NCBI GenBank assembly: GCA_036417435.1
Contig: CM070902.1
Coordinates: forward strand, 140,357,886-140,421,885
From: Inia geoffrensis
Lineage: Eukaryota; Chordata; Mammalia; Artiodactyla; Iniidae
Direction of reading: 5' to 3'
Length of the DNA stretch: 64,000 nt
The notes beneath the pieces were generated by a model. That model worked only from the letters and a program-made list of their open reading frames with translations. It searched no databases and was not told the origin of the DNA. Below, piece by piece: positions 47,960 through 59,800 of the stretch. The translations under genes and the position numbers were made by a program. Within the stretch, counting starts at the first letter, position 1. Each line of letters starts with the position of its first letter.

Positions 47960-49895
47960 GTTTATTACTGAAATTCATTTGGAATCGCAAGTGGCCCTGA
48001 GTAGCCAAAACAGTCTTCAAAGAAAAAAAAGAACAAGATCAGGAGCACTCAAACTTCCTGATTTTAATATTTACTACAAAGCTGTAATAATCATGGTACT
48101 GGCACTATTATAGACACGTATAACAGAATAATAGAATTTCAAATCCAAAAATAAATTTGTTCATATAAGGCCAGTTGACTTTTGACAAGGGTGACAAGGT
48201 AGTTCAATGAGAAAAGAATAAGTCTCTAAAGCAAATTGGGCAGACATAACTGGATATCCACATGCAAAAGAATAAAGTTGATCCTTACCTCATACCATAT
48301 ATACAAATTGACTCAAAATAGATCAATGACCTAAACATAAGAGTGAAATCATAAACTCTTAGAAGATAATATAGTGGTAACTCTTCATGACTGTGTATGT
48401 AGAAACGGATTCTTATATATGACACCAAAAGCAAAAGAAGAAAAGAAAAAATGGATAATTGGATGTCATGAAATTTAAAAACTCTGTGTATCAAAGGACA
48501 TTATCAAGAATGTAAAAAAATAACCTATAGAATGGGAGAAAATACTTGCAAATCTATATCTCATAAAAGGGTCTATTATCCAGATGTTAAGATTTCTCTC
48601 AACTCAACACCAAAAAACTAAACAACCCAAATGAAAAATGAGCAACGAACTTAAATGGACTTTTCTCCAAGGACATACAAATGGCCCACAAACCCATGAA
48701 AAGGTGTTCAGCATTAGTCATTAGGGACAAGCTAAAATAAAACAGATAGGGAATAACAAATGCTGGCAAGGATATGGAGATATTAGAACCTTTATACACT
48801 GTTGGTGGAATGTAAAATGGTATAGATGCTGTGGAAACAGTTTAGTAGTTCCTCATAAATATAAAAGAATTACCATGTGACCTAGCAATTCCACTACTAG
48901 TGCCATATCCAAAAGAACTGAAAATAGTTACTCAAACAAGTACATGTGCATGCATGTGTAGTTTATCATGTGTGTCATCTTGAGTAGGATGCCCAGATAG
49001 CTGTTTAAAATATTATCTCTGGGTGTGTCTGTGAGGGTGTTTCCAGAAGAGATTAACATTTGAATAAGTAGAGTGAATAAAGAAGATCAGTGCCAATGGG
49101 TATCATCCAATCCATTGAGGGCCTGAATAGTGCAGAAAGGTGGAGGACCAGTGAATTCATTCTCTCTAATTTAGCTGAGACATTTATCTTCTCCTGACCT
49201 TGGACATTGGTACTCCTGGTCCTCAGGCTTTCGGACTAAGACAAGGACTTACACCATTAGCCCCCCAGTTCTTGGGCTGAATTACACCACCAGTTTTCCT
49301 GGTTCTCCAGCTTTCAAATGGTGGATTGTGGTACTTCTTGATCCCATGAAACAATGGCTTTAATAAATCTCCTCTTATATATATGTCTCTATATCTTATT
49401 GGTTCTGTTCCTCTGGAGAACCCTGACTAATACAATGCATGTTCATAGCAGCACTATTCACAATAGCCAAAAGGTGGAAACAGCCAAAATGTCCATCCGT
49501 GGATGAGTAGATATACAAATTGTGGTATGTACATAAAATGGAATATTATGCAGTAATAAAAAAAGGAGTAAAGAGTTGATACATTCTACAGTAAACATGA
49601 TCCTCAAATCTTAATGCTAAATGCAAGAAGCCAAACACAGAAAAATATACTGTATATATCATTTATATGAAATATTCAGAATAGATAACTCCATAAAGAC
49701 AATGCAGATTGGTGGTTGCCATTGGTTGGGGAGTAGAGAATGGGGAGAAACTGCTAAATGGATAAACAGTTGACTTTGGAGTGATGGAAATGTTTTTGAC
49801 GATATATGTGGTGGTTGTACAACATTGTTAATGTACTTAACGCCACTGAATTGTGCAGTTTAAAGTGGCTAATTTATGTGAATTTCACCCTAATT
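47960..49895 (+). mobile_element. Old L1M 3' half, split by LTR
   Basis: Plus-strand L1 ORF2 end and 3'UTR: 'tggccctgagtagccaaaacagtcttcaaag', 'caagatcaggagcactcaaacttcctg', 'gtactggcac', and after the LTR 'catgttcatagcagcactattcacaatagccaaaaggtgg' to 'gaattgtgcagtttaaagtggctaatttatgtgaatttcacc'. Many stops are present. Confidence 0.85.
48955..49434 (+). mobile_element. ERVL/MaLR-like solo LTR with perfect 5-bp TSD
   Basis: The element begins TGTGTAG and ends AATACA, with LTR-type TG...CA termini. It carries AATAAA near the 3' side (in taataaatctcc, about 49,361). It is flanked by identical 5-bp atgca (48,950-48,954 and 49,435-49,439), the TSD size typical of ERVL and MaLR. It cleanly interrupts L1M sequence. 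Subfamily is not assigned. Confidence 0.82.
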
Positions 49896-50735
49896 ATTTT
49901 TAAAAATATTTTTTAGTATTTGGACCTATTGAGTATTGCAAAAGACTTAAAAGAGTTTATTTTGCCTGAGTTGCTAGATACTATAATCCTCCTGATTAGG
50001 AAATTAGGAGAAAGAACATGTTGGAGGGAAAACTGAGAAGGGTAGTTTAGAACACACTGAGGGTTTGGTTTTTGGGATGCTGCAGATGGACATATCTGAT
50101 AGCAATTGGGAAATACAGATTTAGTGCCTAGATAAGATATGTTTGGATATTTGAGTTATATTTGGATGTTTTTAGCTGATTCATAGTAATTGATGTGTCA
50201 TTCTTATTGAGCCACTGATATAGTGGATAAGAAGAGTACCAAGGCATCTTAACAATTGAGTGTTATAGCATCCTTTGGCAAGTACTCAGCTGAACTAATT
50301 CATTTACCATTACATTCATGCTTTCAAACGTTAGGCATTTAGTAATTTCCAGTCATCCTATTAGGTTTCTCTGGGAGGTTTTAATTCCCATACCCCAAGT
50401 AAGTTATTTCATTCATTCTTTTTCCCCCTCCTCAAAATCAAGTGCCCCACTCTACCCATATTGTCAGCCAAAGCCCTTAACTCATTTATTGCAAAAGTAG
50501 ATTTCATCAGAGTGGAATGAACACTGAATCGGCCCATCACCGAGCTAATCAATATATAATATTTGTGTGTTAATTCTGTCGCATCAGAGAGCACCACCTT
50601 TTTCAGTGGCAAATCTGTTTGGCTGTTTTTTGGGGCCCTTCCTCACTCCCACTTCTCAAGACTTTATTTCACGTTTCTCTTTCCTTAATCAAGCTTCCTT
50701 TTCCCCTAGGAAAGAACAGGAACATGTTATAATAT
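49896..50735. other. Unassigned DNA
   Basis: No recognisable exon or repeat. The pyrimidine-rich part from 50,420 may already be decayed L2. Confidence 0.4.
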
Positions 50736-50739
50736 ATTC

Positions 50740-52060
50740 CATCTTTAAATAAACTAAAAACAAACTCAGAACCTTCTCTTGACGTTACTTTCCTTCCTCC
50801 TGTTTTACTTTCAGTCTAGTTGTCAAGCTTTACATTGTTTTTCGACATATATTCTCTCTCTTTCCTCTGCGCTTCCTCGTGGCATTTTGGCTTCTTGGCA
50901 ATCAGGCTTCTACTACCACCACTATTCCCTTAAAACTTCCTGGGATTACCAATGACCTCAGTGTAATCCAAACCAGTATTTACCTCTTTTTATTTTAGTA
51001 AACTTCATCTCAATATGTAATGCTATTGACTGCTCTCTGCTGTCTTGACTCGTTCTCAATAGTTTTTCTAGCTTCTTTTCTCTGCGTAGCCTTTAAATGG
51101 GGAAGTTCCTTGGGACATTTTCCTAAGCCTTACGTGTCTGTGTTCCATTGCTAAGTAATGTAACCTGTTTTCATAGTTCTTAAATACTATCTTTAGTCTG
51201 GTAATTTTGGTATTTATGTCTGTGGTCCAAGTTCCTTTTCTGAGTGCCAGACTTATTTATTTAACCTTATTTTACAAATCCACTTGGATTTTTCATAAAC
51301 ATCACGGTACTACATAGCCTGAGTTTTACGAGCTTGATCTCTAGATTCAAATAGCCAAGGTTTTGATGTGGACTCTAATACTCAGTATTTTAACCTTCAT
51401 AACTTCTCAGTTCTTGAGTGCCTCATTTGTGAAGTGAGGATTATAACAGAGTTGTGAGAATTAAATGAGATCCATGTAGAACATTAAGAACAATGTCTAG
51501 CATATAGTAAACACTCAATTATATGTGAGCTGCTATTATCTTATTACATCATACTTAATATGTTTTAAAAGGGCTCTTGATTTTCCTTTCCTACCAACCT
51601 ACCAAATCAGAGAGTCATCCTTGAATTCTTTCCCTCCTCTCTGCTATACACTCAAACATCCTGAAATTCAGTCTTTGTAATTTGTCTTGAAATTATGTAC
51701 TTGTATCATTTCTCTCTCTTTAGCTTAGACTACCATCTTTCATCTGCAGGACAGCAACAGCCTATTTTTAATCTTACTCCATTCTCATATGTTTTCTATA
51801 TATCAGTGCAAATGATCCTAAAACATGGACGGGATCATACTGTCTCCTTCCTTACATAACATTTCAGTGGTGTTCTATCACATGTTTTTAAAAAAAAATC
51901 CAAAGCACTTATCATAGCTTTTGAGGCCCTGCATGATCTGACTTCTACTTTTTTCCCATTTATATCTTCTGCTACTCTCCCCATGTTATTTTGCATTAAT
52001 CACACTAATCTTACAACTGTTCTAACATGTTGATCTCTTTCTTCTGTCAGAGGCTCTATA
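50740..52060 (+). mobile_element. L2 LINE ORF2 distal part
   Basis: Plus-strand L2 landmarks: 'gcaatcaggcttctactaccaccac', 'ggattaccaatgacctcagtg', 'catgtttttaaaaaaaaatccaaagca', 'gaggccctgcatgatctgacttct' and 'tctgctactctcccc'. A MIR is nested within it. Confidence 0.75.
51320..51540 (+). mobile_element. MIR SINE nested in L2
   Basis: Plus-strand MIR: 'ctctagattcaaatagccaagg', 'cagttcttgagtgcctcatttgtgaagtgaggattataacag', 'gagaattaaatgagatcc', 'tctagcatatagtaaacactcaat'. Confidence 0.8.
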
Positions 52061-52064
52061 CATT

Positions 52065-52177
52065 CATTTGCTTAAGAGATATTTATTGAGCGTTGACTGT
52101 GTACAAGACACTGTTCTAGGCCTGAGAATAAAAGAATTTCCAAAACTGACATAAATATCTGATCTCTTAGAACTTAC
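52065..52177 (-). mobile_element. L2 LINE, first part (split by L1 composite)
   Basis: The L2 3' end on the minus strand: 'agatatttattgagcgttgactgtgtacaagacactgttctagg', reaching 'ctcttagaacttacgtta', where the L1 composite begins. The consensus continues at about 63,030. Confidence 0.75.
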
Positions 52178-54261
52178 GTTATTTTTTTTTTACATCTTTA
52201 TTGGAGTATACTTGCTTTACAATGGTGTGTTAGTTTCTGCTTTATAACAAAGTGAATCAGTTATACATATACATATGTTCCCATATCTCTTCCCTCTTGC
52301 GTCTCCCTCCCTCCCACCCTCCCTATCCCACCCCTCCAGGTGGTCACAAAGCACCGAGCTGATCACCCTGTGCGATGCGGCTGCTTCCCACTAGCTATCT
52401 ACCTTAGGTTTGGTAGTGTATATATGTCCATGCCTTTCTCTCGCTTTGTCCCAGCTTACCCTTCCCCCTCCCCATATCCTCAAGTCCATTCTCTAGTAGG
52501 TCTGTGTCTTTATTCCTGTCTTACCCCTAGGTACTTCATGTCATTTTTTTTCTTAAATTCCATATTATATGTGTTAGCATACGGTATTTGTCTTTCTCTT
52601 TCTGACTTACTTCACTCTGTATGACAGAATCTATGTCTATCCACTTCATTACAAATACCTCAATTTCGTTTCTTTTTATGGCTGAGTAATATTCCATTGT
52701 ATGTATGTGCCACATCTTATTTATCCATTAATCCGATGATGGACACTAAGGTTGTTTCCATCTCCGGGCTATTGTAAATAGAGCTGCAATGAACATTTTG
52801 GTACATGACTCTTTTTGAATTATGGTTTTCTCCAGGTATATGTCCAGTAGTGGGATTGCAGGGTAATACGGTAGTTCTATTTGTAGTTTTTTAAGGAACC
52901 TCCATACTGTTCTCCACAGTGGCTGTATCAATTTACATTCCCACCAGCAGTGCAAGAGGGGTCCCTTTTCTGCACACCCTTTCCAGCATTTATTGTTTCT
53001 AGGTTTTTGATGATGGCCATTCTGACTGGTGTGAGATGATATCCCATTGTACTTTTAATTTGCATTTCTCCAATGATTAATGATGTTGAGGATTCTTTCA
53101 TGTGTTTGTCAGCAGTCTGTATATCTTCTTTGGAGAAATGTCTATTTAGCTCTTCTGCCCATTTTTGGATTGGGTTGTTTGTTTTTTTGTTATTGAGCTG
53201 CATGAGCTGCTTATGAATTTTGGAGATTAATCCTTTGTCAGTTGCTTCATTTGCAAATATTTTCTCCCATTCTGAGGGTTGTCTTTTGGTCTTGTTTATG
53301 GTTTCATCTGCAGTGCAGAAGCTTTTAAGTTTCATTCGGTCCCATTTGTTTATTTTTGTTTTTATTTCCATTTTTCTAGGAGGTGGGTCAAAAAGGATCT
53401 GGCTGTGATTTATGTCATAGAGTGGTCTGCCTATGTTTTCCTCTAAGAGTTTGATAGTTTCTGGCCTTACATTTAGGTCTTTAATCCATTTTTTGCTTAT
53501 TTCTGTGTATGGTGTTAGGGAGTGATCTAATCTCATAGTTTTACATGTACCTGTCCAGTTTTCCCAGCACCACTTATTGAAGAGGCTGTCCTTTCTCCAC
53601 TGTACATTCCTGCTTCCTTTATCAAAGATAAGGTGACCATATGTGTGTGGGTTTATCTCTGGGCTTTCTATACTGTTCCATTGATCTATCTTTCTGTTTT
53701 TGTGCCATTACCATACTGTCTTGATTACTGTAGCTTTGTAGTATAGTCTGAAGTCAGGGAGCCTGATTCCTCCAGCTCCGTTTTTCGTTCTCATGATTGC
53801 TTTGGCTATTCGGGGTCTTTTGTGTTTCCATACAAATTGTGGAAGTTTTTGTTCTAGTTCTGTGAAAAATGCCAGTGGTAGTTTGATAGGGATTGCATTG
53901 AATGTGTAGATTGCTTTGGGTAGTAGAGTCATTTTCACAATGTTGATTCTTCCAATCCAAGAACGTGGTATATCTCTCCATCTATTTCTATCATCTTTAA
54001 TTTCTTTCATCAGTGTCTTATAATTTTCTGCATACAGGTCTCTTGTCTCCTTATGTACGTTTATTCCTAGATATTTTATTCTTTTTGTTGCAATGGTAAA
54101 TGGCAGTGTTTTCTTGATTTCACTTTCAGATTTTTCATCACTAGGGTATAGGAATGCCAGAGATTTCTGTGCATTAATTTTGTATCCTGCTATTTTACCA
54201 AATTCATTGATTAGCTCTAGTAGTTTTCTGGTAGCATCTTTAGGATTCTCTATGTATAGTA

Positions 54262-56370
54262 TCATGTCATTGCTAACAGTGACAGCTTTGCATCTTCTTT
54301 TCCGATTTGGATTCCTTTTATTTCCTTTTCTTCTCTGATTGCTGTGGCTAAAACTTCCAAAACTATGTTGAATAAGAGTGGTGAGAGTGGGCAACCTTGT
54401 CTTGTTCCTGATCTTAGTGGAAATGCTTTCAGTTTTTCACCATTGAGGATGATGCTGGCTGTGGGCTTGTCATATATGGCCTTTATTATGTTGAAGAAAG
54501 GTCCCTCTATGCCTACTTTCCTTAGGGTTTTTATCATAAATGGGTGTTGAATTTTGTCAAAAGCTTTCTCTGCATCTATTGAGATGATCATATGGTTTTT
54601 CTCCTTCAATTTGTTAATATGGTTTATCACATTGATTGATTTGCATATATTGAAGAATCCTTGCATTCCTGGGATAAACCCTACTTGATCATGGTGTATG
54701 ATCCTTTTAATGTGCTGCTGGATTCTGTTTGCTAGTATTTTGTTGAGGATTTTTGCATCTATGTTCATCAGTGATATTGGCCTGTAGATTTCTTTCTTTG
54801 TGACATCCTTTTCTGGTTTTGGTATCAAGGTGATGGTGGCCTCGTAGAAGGAATTGGGAAGCGTTCCTCCCTCTGCTATGTTTTGGAAGAGTTTGAGTAG
54901 GATAGGTGTAAGCTCTTCTCTAAATGTTTGATAGAATTCGCCTGTGAAGCCATCTGGTCCTGGGCTTTTGTTTGTTGGAAGATTTTTAATCACAGTTTCA
55001 ATTTCAGTGTTTGTGATTGGTCTGTTCATATTTTCTATTTCTTCCTGATTCAGTCTTGGTAGTTTGTGCCTTTCTAAGAATGTGTCCATTTCTTCCAGAT
55101 TGTCCATTTTATTGGCATAGAGTTGCTTGTAGTAATCTCTCATGATCATTTTTATTTCTGCAGTGTCAGTTGTTACTTCTCCTTTTTCATTTCTAATTCT
55201 GTTGATTTGAGTCTTCTCCCTTTTTTTCTTGATGAGTCCGGCTAATGGTTTATCTATTTTGTTTATCTTCTCAAAGAACCGGCTTTTAGTTTTATTGATC
55301 TTTGCTATTGTTTCCTTCATTTCTTTTTCATTTATTTCTGATCTGATTTTTATGATTTCTTTCCTTCTGCTAAATTTGGTATTTTTTTGTTCTTCTTTCT
55401 CTAATTGCTTTAGGTGTAAGGTTAGGTTGTTTATTCGAGATGTTTCCTGCTTCTTAAGGTGGGCTTGTATTGCTATAAACTTCCCTCTTAGACCTGCTTT
55501 TGCTGCATACCATAGGTTTTGGGTCGTTGAGTCCCCATTGTCATTTGTTTCTAGGTATTTTTTAATTTCCTCTTTGATTTTTTCAGTGATCACTTCATTA
55601 TTGAGTAGTGTATTGTTTAGCCTCCATGTGTTCGTATTTTTTACAGATCTTTTCCTGTAATTGATATCTAGTCTCATGGCGTTGTGGTCGGAAAAGATAC
55701 TTGATACAATTTCAGTATTCTTAAATTTACCAAGGCTTGATTTGTGATCCAAGATATGATCCATCCTGGAGAATGTTCCATGAGCACTTGAGAAAAATGT
55801 GTATTCTGTTGTTTTTGGATGGAGTGTCTTATAGATATCAATTAAGTCCATCTTGTTTAATGTATCATTTAAAGCTTGTGTTTCCTTATTTATTTTCGTT
55901 TTGGATGATCTGTCCATTGGTGAAAGTGGGGTGTTGAAGTCCCCTCCTATGAATGTATTACTGTCAATTTCCCCTTTTATGGCTGTTAGTTTTTGCCTTA
56001 TGTATTGAGGTGCTCCTGTGTTAGGTGCATAGATATTTACAATTGTTATATCTTCTTCTTGGATCGATCCCTTAATCATTATGTAGTGTCCTTCTTTGTC
56101 TCTTGTAATAGTCTTTATTTTAAAGTCTATTTTGTCTGATATGAGAATTGCTACTCCAGCTTTCTTTTGGTTTCCATTTGCATGGAATATCTTTTTCCAT
56201 CCCCTTACTTTCAGTCTGTATGTGTCTCTAGGTCTGAAGTGGGTCTCTTGTACACAGCATATATATGGGTCTTGTTTTTGTATCCATTCAGCCAATCTGT
56301 GTCTTTTGGTGGGAGCATTTAGTCCATTTACATTTAAGGTAATTATCGATATGTATGTTCCTATTCCCAT
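54262..56370 (-). pseudogene. L1 element D ORF2, N-terminal 702 codons open
   Basis: ORF2 encodes the endonuclease and reverse transcriptase of L1. The endonuclease domain is complete by motif: NVNGL (residues 13-17), QETHF with Glu 42, GDFNT (Asp 144, Asn 146), SRMDH (Asp 204) and SDH (Asp 228, His 229). RT motifs follow: [23 protein letters not shown] (near residue 600) and [13 protein letters not shown]. The frame ends exactly at the catalytic FADDM box: a one-base deletion at about 54,270-54,276 turns it into a frameshift. The remaining RT and C-terminal region is open only in pieces (53,708-54,394; 52,928-53,536; 52,746-52,955). It is inactive. The upstream half is much better preserved than the downstream half. 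Confidence 0.93.
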
Positions 56371-56429
56371 TTTCTAAATTGTTTTGGGTTCGTTGTTATA
56401 GGTCTTTTCCTTCTCTTGTGTTTCTTGCC

Positions 56430-57323
56430 TAGAGAAATTCCTTTAGCAGTTGTTTTAGAGCTGGTTTGGTGGTGCTGAAGTCTCTCAGCTTTTGCTTGTC
56501 TGTAAAGGTTTTAATTTCTCCATCAAATCTGAATGAGATCTTTGCTGGGTAGAGTAATCGTGGTTGCAGGCTTTTCTCCTTCATCACTTTCAGTATGTCC
56601 TGCCACTCCCTTCTGGCTTGCAGAGTTTCTGCTGAGAGATCAGCTGTTAGCCTTATGGGGATTCCCTTGTGTGTTATTTGTTTTTTTTTCCCTTGCTGCT
56701 TTTAATATGCTTTCTTTGTATTTAATTTTTGAGAGTTTGATTAATATGTGTCTTGGCGTATTTCTCCTTGGGTTTATCCTGTATGGGACTCTCTCTGCTT
56801 CCTGGACTTGGTTAACTATTTCCTTTCCCATTTTAGGGAAGTTTTCAACTATAATCTCTTCAAATATTTTCTCAGTCCCTTTCTTTTTCTCTTCTTCTTC
56901 TGGAGCCCCTATAATTCGAATGTTGGTGCGTTTAATGTTGTCCCAGAGGTCTCTGAGACTGTCCTCAGTTCTTTTCATTCTTTTCTCTTTATTCTGCTCT
57001 GCAGTAGTTATTTCCACTATTCTATCTTCCAGGTCACTTATCCGTTCTTCTGCCGCAGTTATTCTGCTATTGATCCCATCTAGAGTACTTTTAATTTCAT
57101 TTATTGTGTTGTTCATCGTTGCTTGTTTCGTCTTTAGTTCTTCTAGGTCTTTGTTAATTGTTTCTTGCATTTTGTCCATTCTATTTCCAAGATTTTGGAT
57201 CATCTTTACTATCATTATTCTGAATTCTTTTTCAGGTAGACTGCCTATTACCTCTTCATTTGTTAGGTCTGGTGCATTTTTATCTTTCTCCTTCATCTGC
57301 TGTGTGTTTTTCTGTCTTCTCAT
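56430..57323 (-). pseudogene. L1 element D ORF1, one frameshift
   Basis: ORF1p is the RNA-binding chaperone of L1. Residues 1-227 are open (56,640-57,323): an N-terminal region, the coiled coil (ITAAEERISDLEDRIVEI) and the RNA-recognition part (RTNIRIIGAPEEE, NFPKMGKEIVNQVQEA). A T9 run at about 56,682-56,690 shifts the frame. The C-terminal domain continues in another frame to about 56,430. The 286-codon plus-strand frame at 56,533-57,393 is antisense to this gene. Confidence 0.88.
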
Positions 57324-57829
57324 TTTGCTTATCTTACTGTGTTTGGGGTCTCCTTTTTGCAGGCTGCAGGTTCATAGTTCCCGTTGTTTTTGATGTCTGT
57401 CTCCAGTGGCTAAGGTTGGTCTAGTGGGTTGTGTATGCTTCCTGGTGGAGGGGGCTAGTGCCTGTGTTGTGGCGGATGAGGCTGGATCTTGTCTCTCTAG
57501 TGGGCAGGTCCACGTCTGGTGGTGTGTTTTGGGGTGCCTCTGGACTTATTATGGTTTTAGGCAGCCTCTCTGCTAATTGGTGGGGTTGTGTTCCTGTTTT
57601 GCTAGTTGTTTGGCATAGGTTGTCCATCACTGTAGCTTGGTGGTCGTTGAGTGAAGCTGGGTGCTGGTGTTAAGTTTGAGGTCCCTGGGAGATTTTCGCT
57701 GTTTGATATTATGTGGTGCTGGGAGGTCTCTTGTGGACCAGTGTCCTGAAGTTGGCTCTCCCCCCTCAGAGGCAGAGTCCTGATTCTTGGCTGGAGCAGC
57801 AAGAACCTTTCATCCACACGGCTCAGATT

Positions 57830-58030
57830 AAAAGGGAGAGAAAGTAGAGAGAATTAGTAGAAGTAGGAAGATAGAAAGCAAGAAGGAAAGGAGGGAAGGA
57901 AGGAAGGGAGGAAGGCAGGGAGGAAGGAAGGAAGGAAGGAAGGAAGAAAGAAGAAAAGAAGGAAAGAAGGCAAGAAGGAAAGAAAGGAGGGAGGGAGGGA
58001 GGAAGGAAGGAAGGAAGGAAGGAAAAAAGA
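57830..58030 (+). repeat. (GGAA)n-type purine tract in L1 5'UTR
   Basis: A run of ggaa/gaaa/ggga repeats of about 200 bp within the element D 5'UTR. The open frame of Leu/Pro/Ser on the other strand is a simple-repeat artefact. Confidence 0.93.
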
Positions 58031-58568
58031 CAGAAAGTAGATACAATAAAATAGAATGAAGTAAAGTATAATAAAGTTATTGAATTAAAACATAATTACT
58101 TAGGGAAAAAAAAAAAGAGGGACGCATAGAACCTTAGGACAAATGGTGGAAGCCACGCTATACAGAGAAAATCTTACACTGAAGGTTACACATACACCCT
58201 CACGAAAAGAGGTAAAGGGGATAAAATCATAACTCTTGTTTTCAAAGACCACTTCCTCCACTTGGGATGATTCGTTGTCTAAAGGAGGGAAGGAAAGAAA
58301 GAAAGAGGGAAGTTAAAGTATAATAGAATTATTAAAATTATTAAGAAAAAAAAATTTTTTTTAAGAAAAAAAAGGCAAAAAACAAAACAAACAAAAAAAA
58401 ACAATGGACGGATAGAACCCTAGGACAAATGGTGGAAGCAAAGCTATACAGACAAGATCTCAAAGAGAAGCATACACATACACATTCACAAAAAGAGGAA
58501 AAAGGGGAAAAAATCATAGATCTTGCATTCGACGTCTACCATCTCAATTTGGGATGATTCACTGTCTA
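57990..58568. repeat. Two-copy ~286-bp tandem duplication in L1 5'UTR
   Basis: Each copy runs from purine tract, through aaagtataata(a/g)a(g/a)tta, to a conserved ~160-bp block. That block begins gacg(c/g)atagaacc(t/c)taggac and ends gggatgattc(g/a)(t/c)tgtct. The blocks start at 58,121 and 58,407. The second L1 at 61,680 has only one such block. Confidence 0.8.
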
Positions 58569-58599
58569 TTCATGTATTCCACAGATGCAGGGTACATCA

Positions 58600-59800
58600 A
58601 GTTGATTGTGGAGCTTTAATCTGCTGCTTCTGAGGTTGCTGGGAGAGATTTCCTTTTCTCTTCTTTGTTCTCACAGCTCCCAGGGGCTCAGCTTTGGATT
58701 TGGCCCTGCCTCTCTCTGCGTGTAGGTCGCTGGAGGGCGTCTGTTTCTCGCTCAGACAGGACAGGGTTAAAGGAGCCTCTGACTCGGGGGCTCTGGCGCA
58801 CTCAGGCCGAGGGGAGACAGGGGCACGGCGTGCGGGGCGAGCCTGCGGCGGCAGAGGCCGGCGTGACGTTGCACCTGTCTGAGGCCCGCCGTGTGTTATC
58901 CCTGGGAAGATGTCACTGGATCCCGGGAACCTGGCAGTGGCGGGCTGCGCAGGCTCCCCGGAAGAGGGGTGTGGATATTGAACTGTGATCGTACACAGGC
59001 CCATTGGTGGCGGCAGCAGCAGCCCTAGCGTCTCCCGCCCATCTCTGGGGTCCGCGCTTTTAGCCGCGGCTCGCGCCTGTCTCTTAGTTCCGTGCTTTTA
59101 GCCGCGGCTCACGCCCGTCTCTGGGGACCGCGGTTTTAGCCGCGGCTCGCGCCCGTGTCTGGAATCCGCGTTTTTAGCCGCGGCTCGCGCCTGTCTCTCA
59201 GGTCCGTGCTTTTAGCCGCGGCTCGCGCCTGTTTCTGGGGTCCGCGCTTTTAGCCGCGGCTCGCGCCTGTCTCTGAGGTCCGTGCTTATAGCCGCGGCTG
59301 GCGCCCGTCTCTGGGGACCGCGCTTTTAGCCGCGGCTCGCAACGGTCTCTGGGGACCGCGCTTTTAGCCGCGGCTCGCGCCGGCCTCTGGAGTTCCTTAA
59401 AGCAGCGCTCTTAGACCCCTCTCCGCGCGCATCAGGAAACAAAGAGGGAAGGAAAAGTCTCTTGCCTCTTCGGCTGGTGCAGAATTTTCCCCGGACTCCC
59501 TCCCGGCTAGCCGTGGTGCACTACCCCGTTCAGGCTATGTTCAAGCCGCCAACCCCAGGCCGTTCCCTGCGCTCCGTCTGAAACCGAAACCCGAGCCTTA
59601 GCTCGCAGCCCCGCCCGCCCCGGCGGGTGAGCCGACAAGCCTCTCGGGCTGGTGAGTGCCGGTCGGCACCGATCCTCTTTGCGGGAATCTCTCCGCTTTC
59701 CCCTCCGCACCCCTGTTGCTGTGCTCTCCTCTGCGGCTCCGAAGCTCCCCCCTCCGCCTCCCGCAGTCTCCTCCTGCGAAGGGGCTTCCTAGTGTGTGGA
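58600..59800. promoter_or_regulatory. CpG-rich L1 5'UTR promoter region (element D)
   Basis: GC- and CpG-rich compared with the AT-rich surroundings, and positioned just downstream of the L1 5' end on the minus strand. L1 5'UTRs are known to hold an internal RNA polymerase II promoter, so a promoter role for this stretch is inferred from family knowledge. No specific factor site is claimed. Confidence 0.55.
59040..59400. repeat. 38-bp GC-rich tandem array, nine copies, in L1 5'UTR
   Basis: The 10-bp palindrome AGCCGCGGCT (last base varying) begins at 59,062, 59,100, 59,138, 59,176, 59,214, 59,252, 59,290, 59,328 and 59,366: nine copies at an exact 38-bp period. The rest of each unit is cgcgcc(t/c)gtctctggggwccg-like with substitutions, and is CpG-rich. 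The other L1 5'UTR has a single copy at about 62,338. Confidence 0.96.

Noticed and set aside
56533..57393. 286-codon plus-strand open frame
   Set aside because: It is the complement of ORF1 of element D and its hydrophobic translation is a by-product.
57828..58046. 72-codon Ser/Leu/Pro/Phe frame
   Set aside because: It is the translation of a purine microsatellite.
59040..59400. Regularly spaced palindromic repeats resembling a CRISPR array
   Set aside because: The 38-bp units are contiguous with no unique spacers, the genome is mammalian, and the array lies in an L1 5'UTR.
58600..59800. CpG island of a host gene
   Set aside because: It coincides with an L1 5'UTR and is repeated in homologous form at 61,900-62,750. 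No adjacent host first exon was seen.
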